Notes: generated by a model not told the origin, from the letters alone. DNA of 64,000 nt from Candidatus Altimarinota bacterium (GCA_028689205.1 JAQTWP010000001.1:189216-253215); one strand, 5' to 3'; positions 34,576 to 45,002 are shown, counted from the first letter of the stretch. Numbers and translations: made by a program.

Positions 34576-35157
34576 TTAATTATTTAATAAATCAGTAGGT
34601 AGGATATCTTTATATTTATTAAAAATTTTTTTAGATTTTTCATATTCAATATATTTTTGTATATCAATCAAGGCATCTTTACATAAAAAATCTTCTCAAT
34701 ATGTTTTTAAAATATCACAAGAAATAGGTTTTTCATTAATTAAAAAAATATTCTTATTACTTAATTGAAAAAAATACCTTGATAAAACTATTGTTAATCT
34801 ACATGTTGATTCATTATCAAAAATATCTTTGTTATTTTTTATAAAATTTCAACATCATTTAATAGATTTGTTAATATCTGTATTGTAGACAAATTCATCT
34901 GTTTTTAACTTAATCTTATTATTATTACAATATTGTTTACTTTTATTATCATTAAGATTACTACAATCAAAATTATTCTTGTCTTCAGGTTTAAGATTAT
35001 TAAAATCACTAATCTCAGATATAAAAATATTCTGCTTTGAATCACTTTTTGCTGTAGTAGTGGTTTTAGTTTTAGTTTTAGTTTTTGTATCTGTACATGA
35101 TGTCAGTATAGTTAATATAACTAGAACAAATACTATTATACTTACCTTTTTATACAT
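34576..35157 (-). CDS. Putative lipoprotein with Cys motif
   Basis: 193 residues with a lipoprotein signal: MYKKVSIIVFVLVILTILTSC, where LTSC is the lipobox. It is followed by a Lys/Thr repeat linker (KTKTKTKTTTT) and a helical domain with DCSNLNDNKSKQYC, similar to the Cys unit of 33495-34481. Start chosen at 35157 to give a proper signal; an upstream ATG at 35193 exists. LspA (37214) would process it. Confidence 0.7.
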
Positions 35158-35179
35158 AATTGTAAATTTTAAAAAATAA

Positions 35180-36274
35180 TTAATTACAAGCAACTTTATT
35201 TAAATATGCTAAGTTTAAACTATACATTGGATTTGCTGGAATTTGATATACACAATGTTCAGCTGCTCTTGATTTTTGATAATCGTAATATAATATAGAT
35301 GGAATTGTTGTACATATATAACTACCACTAACAGATCCGCACGTACCAAACATATTTGTCAAAGTAATATTTGAATGTTTGTAATCTCAATAAGAATGCG
35401 AAATACTTATTTCACATCAATAAGACGAATATATTGTACTTTGATAAGTAACATTATAATTTGTTGCTGTTGTTTGGGATTTTCCAAAATAGTCAAATCT
35501 TGATGCAATGGTACTTGTTCCAGTAGTATATTTAGTATATAAAGGACATTCCGGGGCTGATTTATAGCAATTTCAACTATTATCTCTTCTATAATTAGAA
35601 GTTATTTTTCAGTTTGGAATAGCTCTTACTAAAATACCAGCATCACAATTACTAGAAGATACAATTTTCTCAGAAAAAACACATACTGTTCAATTAGGTG
35701 TATTTTCAATAACTCATCAAAGTAGTATACATACTTGACTACTGTTCGTTCATCAATATAGATCTTTTGTACAATGTTCATCAGATACTATATAAGATTC
35801 ACTTATATTAAAACATGCTATAGAATTAGTAGTAGTTCATACTAATCTATATTCATAATTAGCATCTAGAACTGTTACACCTCATCATAATCAATCCGCA
35901 CTAGTTATTGATGTTCAATCATTAAAAGTTATAGAATTTACGTTTAAATCATTAAGATCAGGCTTATTCTGAACTCAGGTCCAAGGAACAGAATCTGATT
36001 GACTTGATTTTGCAACAACAAGAGCTCATTCTGCTTTTCAATTAAGCTTTAATGAATTACTAGAATCAACTGATTTTCTTACTGTTCAGTCACTTGTAGT
36101 TCAAGTATCTACAAGTATCTTATTAAAGTAATTCATGAATTTTCATCATAATACTTCTCATGAAGGAGTAGTAGGAAATGAAATAGCATAAGCTACGAAT
36201 CATCATATAATTAGAAACAACGAAATCAAAACCATTGAAAATGTTTTGATAAAACTCTTTAAATAAGTTTTCAT
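35180..36274 (-). CDS. Exported surface protein
   Basis: 364 residues with an N-terminal membrane helix (about 14-32) and a long exported domain with about a dozen Cys in the last two thirds (for example SGNCYKSAPECPLY, GCEISISHSYG). The early part VDTGTTSDGTVRKSVDSSNS resembles tail-fibre or adhesin stalks. Not recognised. Confidence 0.65.
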
Positions 36275-36433
36275 AAATATATTATTAATGAATAAGGATT
36301 TAATTAAGGTAAATTACTATCTGTAAAAGTCTACAATACATTTATAAAAATTCAAATTTTTCTTAAATTTTTAAAGTAAATACTAATAAAATACTAAATA
36401 TAGTTTTTTGTAATAAGGAATTTTGTTTTAAAT

Positions 36434-36463
36434 CCTGGATTCCCGATTTCTCGGGAATGACAA
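36434..36463. repeat. Single copy of palindromic repeat family A
   Basis: CCTGGATTCCCGATTTCTCG and on to GGAATGACA; stem TCCCGA/TCGGGA. The same family forms the array at 39786-39952 and the copy at 40284-40311. Confidence 0.8.
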
Positions 36464-36485
36464 AAATTGGGTTTTCAGATATTTT

Positions 36486-37235
36486 TTAATTAAAACTTTC
36501 TAATTCTTTTTTTGCTTTGTCTAAAATTTCTTTTTCTTCTTTTTCTATCTGGTAATAAATATCACCTAATTGATCCATTCAGGTTGTTGTATAATACATA
36601 TAATAACCATATTCAAACAGTGATTTGACAGTATTAATTGAGAAGTTAATTATAAGTAAAAGTCATATAAGTATATATAGACTTTTATTAGAGTCTCATA
36701 CACTCAAAAAAACTACAGAAGTCAGTACTATTGAAAGAAGAGCTCATATATATGTTCAATATATTCATATAAGTGAATATCTATAATTAGATAATATTTC
36801 AGATATTAGTGAATATCAGAGCATAGCTATTGTTATATGTAAGGTGAATATATATATTAAAAATTCTTTATCTTTTGTACCAACAATAACGTAAGCAAAT
36901 ATTAGTATAGAGAATATGAATATTGTAAGGAAAAAGTTTTGTACGAATATTATTGTTCATCTTTTGTATTTATCGGGATTGATTATCTTATTCATTATAT
37001 AATTAATCCAAGCTGTCACAAGTGTAGCTACTGTTGCAGTTACAATATAGATATAGGCATATATTGAATCGAATCAATCGGCTTTTTGTAAGAAAAAATA
37101 TATTGCAATAAGAATTATTATTGAACCTACAAATCAGGCAATTAAGCTTCATATAGAAGTTAATCAAACTTGTATTAAATCAACTTTTGGAGGACCTATT
37201 AAATCTTCGGCAGTTATATTTTGTTGTTCTGTCAT
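36486..37235 (-). CDS. Polytopic membrane protein, unknown
   Basis: 249 residues with about seven hydrophobic helices and a charged C-terminal helix (IEKEEKEILDKAKKELESFN). No catalytic motif seen. Its start overlaps the lspA stop by 22 bases, so the two are co-translated or at least co-transcribed in the rbfA-ftsQ-lspA operon. Confidence 0.7.
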
Positions 37236-37657
37236 GTTTTGAAATAATATATTAAAAGTATTATAACTCATATATTGATGAATATATCACCAAAATTAAA
37301 AATTGCAAAATATTTTATAGCTATAAAATCAGTTACTTTTGAATTAATTATTCTTTCTATTCAATTACCAATCGCTCATCATAAAATAAGTCCATATCAA
37401 ATATCAAGTATATTATTTTTTCTTTTTCTCTCATTCTTATAATAATATACTGTAATTCAACTAATTATTGCTACTGTTAATATTTTTAGAATAATTCAAC
37501 TTATAGGGATAGAAAAAGCTATTCATTTATTATAAATAAGTTGTAATCTCAAAAAATCTCAAACTATATTAATTTCATTTGAAAGTTGAGACATAGCGAT
37601 TAATTTACTCACATAATCGCTAAGAACTGATAATATAACAACAATATAAAAATACAT
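37214..37657 (-). CDS. lspA: Lipoprotein signal peptidase LspA
   Basis: 147 residues, four membrane helices. Family motifs: YNKGIAFSI, GGAIGNGIERI and the two catalytic Asp in VTDFIAI and FNFGDIFINIG. It cleaves the signal of prolipoproteins before the lipidated Cys (34576, 43821). The last codons after IYYF read through a TGA and overlap the next gene. The ATG overlaps the ftsQ-like stop (TAATG). Confidence 0.9.
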
Positions 37658-38664
37658 TATTTTTTATAATAACTAGGATAAATTCTTGATAAATTTTGGA
37701 AACATTTAACTTTTTCGGTACATGAATAAACCTTTCAGATTATTCTTACATCTACATAAACAATATCTCAACTTGATAAAATATCTTTTTTATTGTCATT
37801 GTAATATTTGAGCATTGCAAGTTGTTTATCTATATTGCTATTTAACTCTATAATTATTTTAGTTCATGTTTCTAAATTTATATGAAGCTCATTTTCCAAT
37901 TTAAAATAAACAAATTTAGCTATGTTTTTTCCAGTAAAAACTTCTTTAAATAAATCTCTCGTATAAATAATTTTTTGCATTTGATTATTTCAAGTTCATT
38001 CTTTGTAATCAAAAAATCATCATTCAAGCAAAGTATTATCTACAATCTCTAGATTATAAAGGACTTTATCTATATTCTTTTCATATATAAGTACTCAATT
38101 TGAAGTAAGAATATATTTTTTATCTGTTCATACGAATTCTGTATAGAATTGAGGTTTATATGAATCGATTATTATTTTTAATCAATTAGGATAAAGTCTT
38201 GATATAGAAATATGACTTATATTTTTTTGATAACTAAGTAGAGATTTTTCTATTTCATTTTTATCTATAAGAAAAATAGATTGTCAGTATACTTTTTCTA
38301 TTGATTTGTAAGCTATATTTACATCTGTGATTGTATCAAGTCTTTCAATTATTAATTTTGAAGGACTGATTCTAAAATATGGTGAAACTATAACGACATA
38401 TGATACAAGCAAGATAAGAATTCATCCAAGTAAAAAATACAAATATTTATAAATTTTAACATTATTTGCTACTTGATTTATATAATTACTGAATTTTTTC
38501 TGATTTTTATATATGTTAAAAAGAGGTATCTTCGTTTCTGAGGTATTGCCTTTGAAAAGATACTTTTTTGATTTTTCCTTTTTTACTTCCTGACGGAATT
38601 TCTTGTTTTTGAAGTACTTCTGGATTTTGTATTTTGTAAGTTTAATCTTCTTTATTAAGTCCAT
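37657..38664 (-). CDS. ftsQ: FtsQ/DivIB-like cell division protein
   Basis: 335 residues: a basic cytoplasmic N-terminus (about 1-72), one membrane helix (about 73-95), a POTRA-type domain (ISPSKLIIERLDTITDVNI ... ISISRLYPNGLKIIIDSYKP) and a beta domain with VYVDVRI near the end. This is the FtsQ/DivIB layout, the divisome hub. It overlaps the rbfA end by 23 bases; ATG 38664 or 38682 are both possible. Confidence 0.75.
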
Positions 38665-39001
38665 ATTTATTAGACATCTCATTAATTAAACTTAATATAT
38701 CTCAAACCTCATTTTTATTCTGAGAAATTTTGAATCTTATATTAGGTGATTTACGTGCACCTAATTCTTTTCATATCATTGATTTTATTTCTCCAGCATA
38801 TTTTGCTAAATATTTTGGAAGATTTTCTGCGTTAGTCTGACAACTTACATAAAAATCAGCATAGGAATAATCTTTTGAAACTACTACTTCAACTATACTT
38901 ACAAGCCCGAATTCATCAAGCTTTTCACTTGCATATTCTAATATAAAAGGTGCCATTGTTTCGCGTAATATATATCCAGCTTTTTCTGTTTTTTCTGACA
39001 T
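38642..39001 (-). CDS. rbfA: Ribosome-binding factor A-like protein
   Basis: 119 residues, KH-fold pattern of RbfA: REtM...ILEYASE, then VVVSKDYSYADFYVS (strand pair), and LAKYAGEIKSMIGKELGARKSPNIRFKI, matching the family's R..G.ir..l...l.lR..P.l.F. It assists 16S rRNA maturation in the 30S subunit. First gene of the minus-strand operon, divergent from lexA. Confidence 0.8.
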
Positions 39002-39083
39002 TTTTTTATATTAATGTTACTTAGGTTAACCCATTATATAAAAAGCGAATATAAATCAAGAAAACTTTTCCTCAAAAAAACAT

Positions 39084-39121
39084 TTGCAATTTATATACTC
39101 TTATATATACTTTGTGTATAT
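39084..39121 (+). promoter_or_regulatory. lexA promoter with overlapping candidate LexA operator
   Basis: TTGCAA (39084-39089), 16 bp, TATACT (39106-39111). A perfect inverted repeat ATATAC-N5-GTATAT (39105-39121) covers the -10, an arrangement typical of autorepression. The exact LexA box of this phylum is not known to me, so operator identity is inferred. Confidence 0.6.
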
Positions 39122-39139
39122 TTTAATAACTTTAATACT

Positions 39140-39778
39140 ATGTTAACACCCAAACAACAAAAAGTTCTTGATGCAATTGTAGAATTTTTTGAAAGACATT
39201 GAGAATCTCCTACTTTGGAAGAATTACAAAACAAGCTTGAAATAAACAATAAAAGAAGCATTGTTCAATTCCTTGAATATCTTGAAGAGAAATGATTCAT
39301 TCATAGATGAAGAGGTTATAGATCAATTAGACTTGGAGATAGAATTGTAGGTTCACAGCTTGCTATTCCTATTCCAATTCTTGGTTTTGCTAATGCTTGA
39401 AAACCTTTTAAATATTGAGAAGAACAAGATCTTGGTAATCTGCTTATTTCTAAGACTATAATTAAATGAGATCCTGGTAATTATTTTTTACTAAAACTTG
39501 AATGAACATCAATGAATCAATTCCATGTTAATGGTAAAATCCTGGTCGATTGATCTTACGTCTTGGTCAATAAGGATTATAACTGGCAATGAGATTCATC
39601 GGGTGCATATGTATGTATAGTAAACGGATTCGCAACAGTTAAGAAAATCAAAAAAGAATGAAATGATACCTATTTGTTACCACAATCAGAAGATAAAGAA
39701 CATACACCAATTATTCTTTCGCAAGATGATATAGTTGAAATAAATGGTAAAATTGTAGATGTTTTTAATTTTAGTTAA
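39140..39778 (+). CDS. lexA: SOS repressor LexA
   Basis: 212 residues. N-terminal winged helix (LTPKQQKVLDAIVEFFERHG...SPTLEELQNKLEIN), a self-cleavage Ala-Gly site in FANAGKPF, the nucleophile Ser in GTSMNQF and the general-base Lys in FATVKKIKK. It is therefore expected to self-cleave on RecA filaments. About as long as E. coli LexA. Promoter carries a palindrome. Next genes on the strand are a GIY-YIG nuclease and umuDC. Confidence 0.95.
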
Positions 39779-39785
39779 ATTTCCT

Positions 39786-39952
39786 GTCATTACCGAGAAA
39801 TCGGGAATCCAGGACAAAATTCCACCAACTGTCATTCTCGTGAAAACGGGAATCCAGGACAAAATTCCACCAACTGTCATTCCCGTGAAAACGGGAAACC
39901 AGGACAAAATTCCACCAACTGTCATTCCCGTGAAAACGGGAAACCAGTATAA
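39786..39952. repeat. Tandem array of a 45-bp unit carrying palindrome family A
   Basis: About 3.7 copies starting at 39786, 39831, 39876 and 39921. Each has a hairpin such as CCCGT-GAAA-ACGGG followed by ATCCAGG and a constant linker. In copy 1 the stem bases change on both arms (CCGA/TCGG), as also at 36434, which looks compensatory. It fills the gap between lexA and the GIY-YIG gene. Confidence 0.9.
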
Positions 39953-39970
39953 AAATAAAAAATACCTTTT

Positions 39971-40261
39971 ATGAATCAATATTATACATATATATTAGCA
40001 AGTTCTCAAAATTGAACTTTATATATTTGAGTAACAAGTGATTTAATAAAAAGAATATATGAACATAAAAATTGAATTTATAAATGATTTAGTAGTAAAT
40101 ATCATGTAAATAATCTTGTATATTTTGAAGTACATAATGATTTAAATGAAGCTATTAAAAGAGAAAAACAATTAAAGAAATTGAATAGAAAACGGAAGCT
40201 TGAATTAATTGAAAAAGATAACCCCACTTGGAATGATTTGTATGAGAATTTAATTTGATAG
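39971..40261 (+). CDS. GIY-YIG nuclease domain protein
   Basis: 96 residues, a stand-alone GIY-YIG domain: YYTYILASSQNGTLYIGVTS holds the two motif strands (Tyr and Tyr-Ile-Gly), Arg in LIKRIYEHK, and a catalytic-type Glu in DLNEAIKREKQLKK. UPF0213/URI-like. It is bracketed by family A repeats in opposite orientation, which suggests an association of nuclease and repeat. Confidence 0.9.
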
Positions 40262-40283
40262 AGATTGCAAAAGATAGTTAATG

Positions 40284-40311
40284 CTGGATTCCCGTTTTCA
40301 CGAGAATGACA
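40284..40311. repeat. Palindromic repeat family A, inverted relative to the array
   Basis: CTGGATTCCCGTTTTCACGA then GAATGACA, the reverse complement of the 39831-type unit, 22 bp after the GIY-YIG stop. Confidence 0.85.
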
Positions 40312-40355
40312 GAAAATGAGAATATATCTTATTTTAACTAATTACTCTTAGTTTT

Positions 40356-40691
40356 ATGTATAAATGAACTATTGTTGAGGAAAGTCTTCAAGATAATAGA
40401 CTTTTAAATGAACTCAAAATTACTTCTATAAGAATATTAAAAGATGAAAATCCTGAGGCTAGATGGCATATTTATAATATTTATTCAAGTTACGAAGATG
40501 TGTCTGAATTAGCCAAAAAAATAAAAAAAGGTTGGTATATGTATTTTTGGTTTGATAGGGAAGTGATTGTAGTGTTCGAAAACAAAATATTCGAATTAAA
40601 TTATGACGATAAAGATTCTTGGTATGATACTATTCAGTATTGATTATCAATTGGATTAACGCTAGAACAATTAGATTTTATAATAGATTAA
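40356..40691 (+). CDS. Small protein of the umuDC operon, unknown
   Basis: 111 residues, soluble alpha/beta: ENPEARWHIYNIYSSYEDV, KKIKKGWYMYFWFDREVIVVF. Aromatic-rich. It ends 3 bp before umuD and should be co-transcribed with it. No family recognised; an accessory role in the SOS response is only a guess from position. Confidence 0.7.
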
Positions 40692-40694
40692 TAA

Positions 40695-41081
40695 ATGACA
40701 TCAATTACTCTTTACGAGGAATGAGCAAAAGCTTGATTTCCATCTTTTGTTGTGAATGAAGATTCATATAAAATATCTCTTGAAGACTATCTTATAGAGA
40801 AGCCTTCTACCACAGTTTGTGTAAGAGTTATATGAAACAGTATGAACTTAGTGGGAATTATGGAAAATGATCTTATACTTGTAGATAAGGCAAAATGAGC
40901 TTTAGAATGACAAATAGTAATCGCAATTATTGATTGAGCTTATACTATCAAATTCTTAAAAAAAGATTCACAAAAAAGATTCTATCTATCTTCTGCAAAT
41001 AAAACTTATCCTGATTTTTATCCAGAAGAATCACTTGAGATTTTTGGTGTTGTGGTAGGCTGTGTGAGAAAATATAATTAA
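40695..41081 (+). CDS. umuD: UmuD-like translesion polymerase subunit / S24 peptidase
   Basis: 128 residues. It has a cleavage-type KAGFPSF sequence (Ala-Gly) near residue 13, the Ser nucleophile in VIGNSMNLVG and Lys in YTIKFLKK. On RecA filaments it would cleave itself to UmuD' and activate UmuC. It is 2 bp before umuC. The N-terminal arm is as short as that of other UmuD. Confidence 0.92.
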
Positions 41082-41083
41082 TT

Positions 41084-42250
41084 ATGAAATTCAATTCTTC
41101 AAATAAAGTATATGCTCATGTGGATTGCAATAGTTTCTTTGCTTCTTGTGAAGCACTTCGTAATCCTATCTTAAAAGGTAAGTGTGTTTGTGTCGGTTGA
41201 GATATAATAGTTGCTGCTAGTTATGAAGCAAAAGCTTATTGAATTAAAACTTGAACTCCTATCTGGGAAGCTAGAAGAATTCTTGGTGATAGATGAATTT
41301 TTATTAATTCTGATTTAGCTTTTTATAAAACAGTTTCAGATAAACTAATGATTTATTTGAAAACCGTTTCAATTGATATGCAGATTTTCTCAATTGACGA
41401 AGCTTTTATAGATATAACCTGAATACCAGATATAACTTGACAGGATTACAAAGAATTCGCCATAAGTCTCAAAAAAAATATCTTAAAAATTATATGAATT
41501 CCAGTATCTATTTGAGTTGCTAACACTAAGATAAAAGCAAAAATTTTTGGTGATATAAATAAGCCTTTTTGAGAATTGGTAGCTTTTGAAGATAATGAAA
41601 TATCTAATATTCTCAAAAAGTTGAAACCTTGAGATATACCTTTTATAGGTAAAAAATTATCAGAAAGACTTGAATATATATGTAAGACTGCTGACGATTT
41701 TCGTAGACTTTCTTTTTGGAAAGTTGATGAAATTCTATGAAAATGTTGAACAGATCTTTGGCTTGAACTAAACTGAATAGATGTAATGAATTTTGTTTGA
41801 TTAAGTTTGCCAAAATCAATATCCAGGACTTCATCTTTTAATAAAAAAATCACTAATAATAAAGATTTTCTTTGGTGACAGATTATTATTAATTTTAATA
41901 AAGCATACAGTGAATTAGTTAGATATAATCTTGAGTCTAGAGTAATAGTTCTGTATCTTAGAGACAAAGAATTATGAAAATATTTTTTTGAATATAAATT
42001 AGGAGATTTCACTATAATAAGAAGTGATATACTGTTAAAAGTGAGAGAATTATTTTTTTCAAAAGTAGATTTTTCTCTGGAATACAGGACTACTTGAATT
42101 TTTTTGTCTGATTTCCGACAATTCAAACCAAAACAGCTTTCAATGGATGATATTGAAAACAGAGATTTTGAGAAAAATCTTAAAGTAAATCAGGCTATTT
42201 CAGATTTAAATAAAAAGTATTCTAAAAAGATTGTAAATTTTGGAATTTAG
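41084..42250 (+). CDS. umuC: UmuC, Y-family DNA polymerase V catalytic subunit
   Basis: 388 residues. Palm Asp in AHVDCNSFFASCE and catalytic Asp-Glu in FSIDEAFIDI; then helix-hairpin-helix region and the little finger with LSRT-like ISRTSSF. Paired with UmuD, so Pol V rather than DinB. Many TGA glycines. Confidence 0.94.
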
Positions 42251-42294
42251 TTTAAGCTTTTGATGTTGGAATATTTTTTAAAATAAAAACAAAT

Positions 42295-43323
42295 ATGTAT
42301 TATAAAACTAATAAACTTATATTAAAAAAAATAATTTTTTTAATAATATTTCTTATATTACCATCATTGGTTTCTGCTAATGTATTAATAGAAACTAATG
42401 TTGATTGATACAAAATAAAAGCCTTAAAAATTGAAAGAAATACTTGATATAAAGTTATAGTTTGAGTTAGTGAAAAATGAGAATCTCTTGATTCTATGGT
42501 TAGTAGATATGGTTGAATAAGTTGAGTCAATTGAGCATATTTTTGTCCGGCAGATTATAAGGATTGTTGATGAGTAAATAAAACATGGGCTGACAGAATC
42601 AGTAATTGATATAATTGGAGCACAACTCCTAATGATACTGGCCCAGAAAGGGTAGTTTTTGCTCTGGATAAAAATCAAATTCCTTTTTTATATCAAAAAG
42701 CACATGACTATTCAAAATGAACAGATGATATTTTTCTTGTATGAAAAACTATCAATTTTGATAGGAAGTCAGATATTTATAATTGAATTGGTAATCATCC
42801 TCTTTTGCTTCAAGATTGAATAAATAAAATATGAGAATCTTGAGCAATTGACAATAAAATGGAATCTAAAAGTCTTAAGAATTTTATATGTTCAACTCAA
42901 GATGGAAATATTATTTATATGTGATGAGTAGAAAATGCAACAATATATCAAATGCCAGATATTCTAAAAAAATTAGGTTGTTATAATGCTATTAATCTTG
43001 ATTCTGGATGATCAAGTGCAATGATGTATAATAATAAATATATTCGCTGACCAGGAAGAAATATTATGGACGCCTTAATTATTATCCCAGATAAAAATTA
43101 TCCAATAAAATCAACAATTTCACAAGACCCAAAAATCCTAAAAGTCGTTGAGGCTTTCAAAAAAATTATAAATACAAAATTCGCTTCGCTTGATGATTTT
43201 ACACGTAAACAAAAATTATTCGCACTAAACTCAAAACTTAATTTGTTATCAAAAAACTCATCAGAAGCTAAAAAATCTTTCTATGAAGCCCTTATAAAAA
43301 CTGTTAATAGTTATATTCAATAA
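42295..43323 (+). CDS. Exported phosphodiester glycosidase-family (NAGPA) protein
   Basis: 342 residues: signal peptide (about 1-28), then a domain with GGISGVNGAYFCPADY, GNHPLLLQDG and a C-terminal NAINLDSGGSSAMMYNN block, which is characteristic of the NAGPA/DUF2233 fold (phosphodiester glycosidases acting on capped sugars or polysaccharides). The C-terminal 80 residues are helical and extra. Exported; likely acts on envelope glycans. Confidence 0.82.
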
Positions 43324-43389
43324 AATATTTTGACAAAATATATAATTGAAATATACTTGAATAGTCAAGTATTAATTAACTAAAATATT

Positions 43390-43824
43390 ATGCAAAATAT
43401 AAGTAAGTCACTTTGATTTTTTATTAATTTATCTAAAACTCAAACAATCTTATCTCGTAAATTAGATAGTAGTCTTGGTTGAATTAGTTTTATGGAATTT
43501 ATTATATTACTTAATCTTAGTCTTTCTCAAGATAATAAATTAAGAAGAATAGACTTAGCAGGGAAGATATGACTTACTGCATCAGGAGTTACAAGAATTC
43601 TTCTTCCAATGGAAAAGATTTGATTAGTTTCTCGTGAAATCAATGAAAATGATGCAAGAGTAAGTTATGTTATACTTGCCGCATGATGAAAAATGAAACT
43701 AGAAGAAGCAATGGAAAGAGCTGAATTATTAGTTTGAGATATTATACCAAATGAAGATATAACAAAAATGTGAGAATTCTCTGATTTATTGGTGAAAATC
43801 GGCAAAACAATAATTTGGAATTAG
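43390..43824 (+). CDS. MarR-family transcriptional regulator
   Basis: 144 residues with a winged helix-turn-helix: IDLAGKIGLTASGVTRILLPMEKIGLV and the wing SREINENDARVSYVILA. Dimer helices flank it. It ends by overlapping stops with the convergent lipoprotein gene (TAG 43822, complement of TAA 43821). Its target is unknown; the nearest palindromes were not convincing. Confidence 0.88.
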
Positions 43825-44522
43825 ATTCATTTAGTTATTCTAAGGCTTTTAATGATTTTATTATTGAATTTATCTTCATCAATTAGAATATAGAGATAAT
43901 AATTTTCTGAAGGGATTTCTGATAAAATAATAGGTTCAATCTCATGTACTAATTCAGTATTGTGCTCGTATCTGCTAGTCCATAGTACTTTAATGCTGTT
44001 CATAATCGGCTCAATAGTCCTAATATTTTCTTGAGTAAGTGGTAAATAAATACCTGTTTTCTTTCTTTTTAAAAATATTTCTTTAATTATAGTTTGTTCA
44101 GATATTCTGATTTCTTTTTCAAATTCCTCAATTTTTTTAGTTTTAATTTCTGAGTTTATATTTAATGCATTTATATCTGTGGTTTTTACTTGAATTATAG
44201 AATCAGCTAATCACATATAATTTCCTATCATTTCAAAATATTCTTCTCTTTCTTTAATGTTTTTTTGTTCTGCATTTTTTTCACTATCAATGTTTTTTGT
44301 AGGAGTAATAAAGGAATTATTTTGAGGTTTTTGTATGTCAAAACAATTTGTAATTCATGAATTATAATCTTGTACACATTTTTGTTTAAGTGTGCTATTT
44401 ACTTTAGATGAACTTGAATCTATTAATTCTCATGTTTTAGATTGAATGCTATTTCAGGCACATCATGAACTTAATGCTCAAATCATACTTAATCACGTAA
44501 TTAATCTTGCTTTTTTTTTCAT
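43821..44522 (-). CDS. Putative lipoprotein, unknown
   Basis: 233 residues. Signal MKKKARLITGLSMIGALSSGC with a lipobox-like SSGC. Exported domain is helical, charged and contains one more Cys pair (KCVQDYNSGITNC). Convergent with the MarR gene with overlapping stops. Not recognised. Confidence 0.7.
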
Positions 44523-44523
44523 T

Positions 44524-44640
44524 TTGATATTAATTTGTTAATTATATTTAATCTTTCTATTTAACTTATAATAATTTTTATAAAATTGTCAATTAAATGA
44601 GGTTAGCTACTAAAGTAGAATACTACTTTTATTTTTTTTA
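44524..44640 (+). ncRNA. Candidate small RNA with own promoter and terminator
   Basis: TTGATA (44524-44529), 17 bp, TTTAAT (44547-44552), then about 60 bp later a hairpin AAAGTAG-AATA-CTACTTT followed by TATTTTTTTT (44612-44640). No open frame lies between. A short untranslated transcript of about 80 nt is possible. Confidence 0.35.
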
Positions 44641-44701
44641 AATATTTATAATTTATATAATTTTCAAAAATTATATTTGTAAAAAATGCATTTTAATACT
44701 T

Positions 44702-44729
44702 TTGACAATTTTAATTAATTATCTAGAAT
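44702..44729 (+). promoter_or_regulatory. Promoter of 44753-44947
   Basis: TTGACA, 16 bp, TAGAAT. It is one of the best matches to consensus in the window, 24 bp before the start codon. Confidence 0.75.
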
Positions 44730-44752
44730 GTTCTAATCTCTTTTAAAATAGT

Positions 44753-44947
44753 ATGTCAGTAGAAATAATAAATAATACAATGTGACTTGCATCATTCTTA
44801 CAGAATAATGATGATAACCAAGCAGAAAAATCAAAAGAAATATCTAGAAAAGAAGTTCTGGAAATTTTGGCAAAAGAAAAGAAAAAACCTTCAATTCCAG
44901 TCAGTTGAGACGAAAAGAAATGACTTCTAGTAGATGTTGTAATTTAG
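44753..44947 (+). CDS. Small protein, unknown
   Basis: 64 residues, soluble, charged: MSVEIINNTMGLASFLQNN, then EKSKEISRKEVLEILAKEKKK. Own strong promoter and three TGA glycines. Helix-turn-helix cannot be excluded but is not evident. Confidence 0.6.
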
Positions 44948-44968
44948 AATTAATATAATTAATTCTCA

Positions 44969-44997
44969 TTGACATTATTATAAAATATATATACTTT
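44969..44997 (+). promoter_or_regulatory. Promoter of the T-box/glyS transcript
   Basis: TTGACA (44969-44974) with TACTTT (44992-44997) at 17 bp, or TATACT (44990-44995) at 15 bp. Transcription would start near 45003. Confidence 0.65.
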
Positions 44998-45002
44998 ATT
45001 TA

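Noticed and set aside
39786-39952. Short direct repeats as a CRISPR array
   Set aside because: The units are contiguous 45-mers with the same linker, so there are no distinct spacers, and no cas genes are present.
41446-42126. 226-codon minus-strand frame
   Set aside because: It lies entirely antisense to umuC, whose catalytic motifs are clear; composition is that of a shadow frame.
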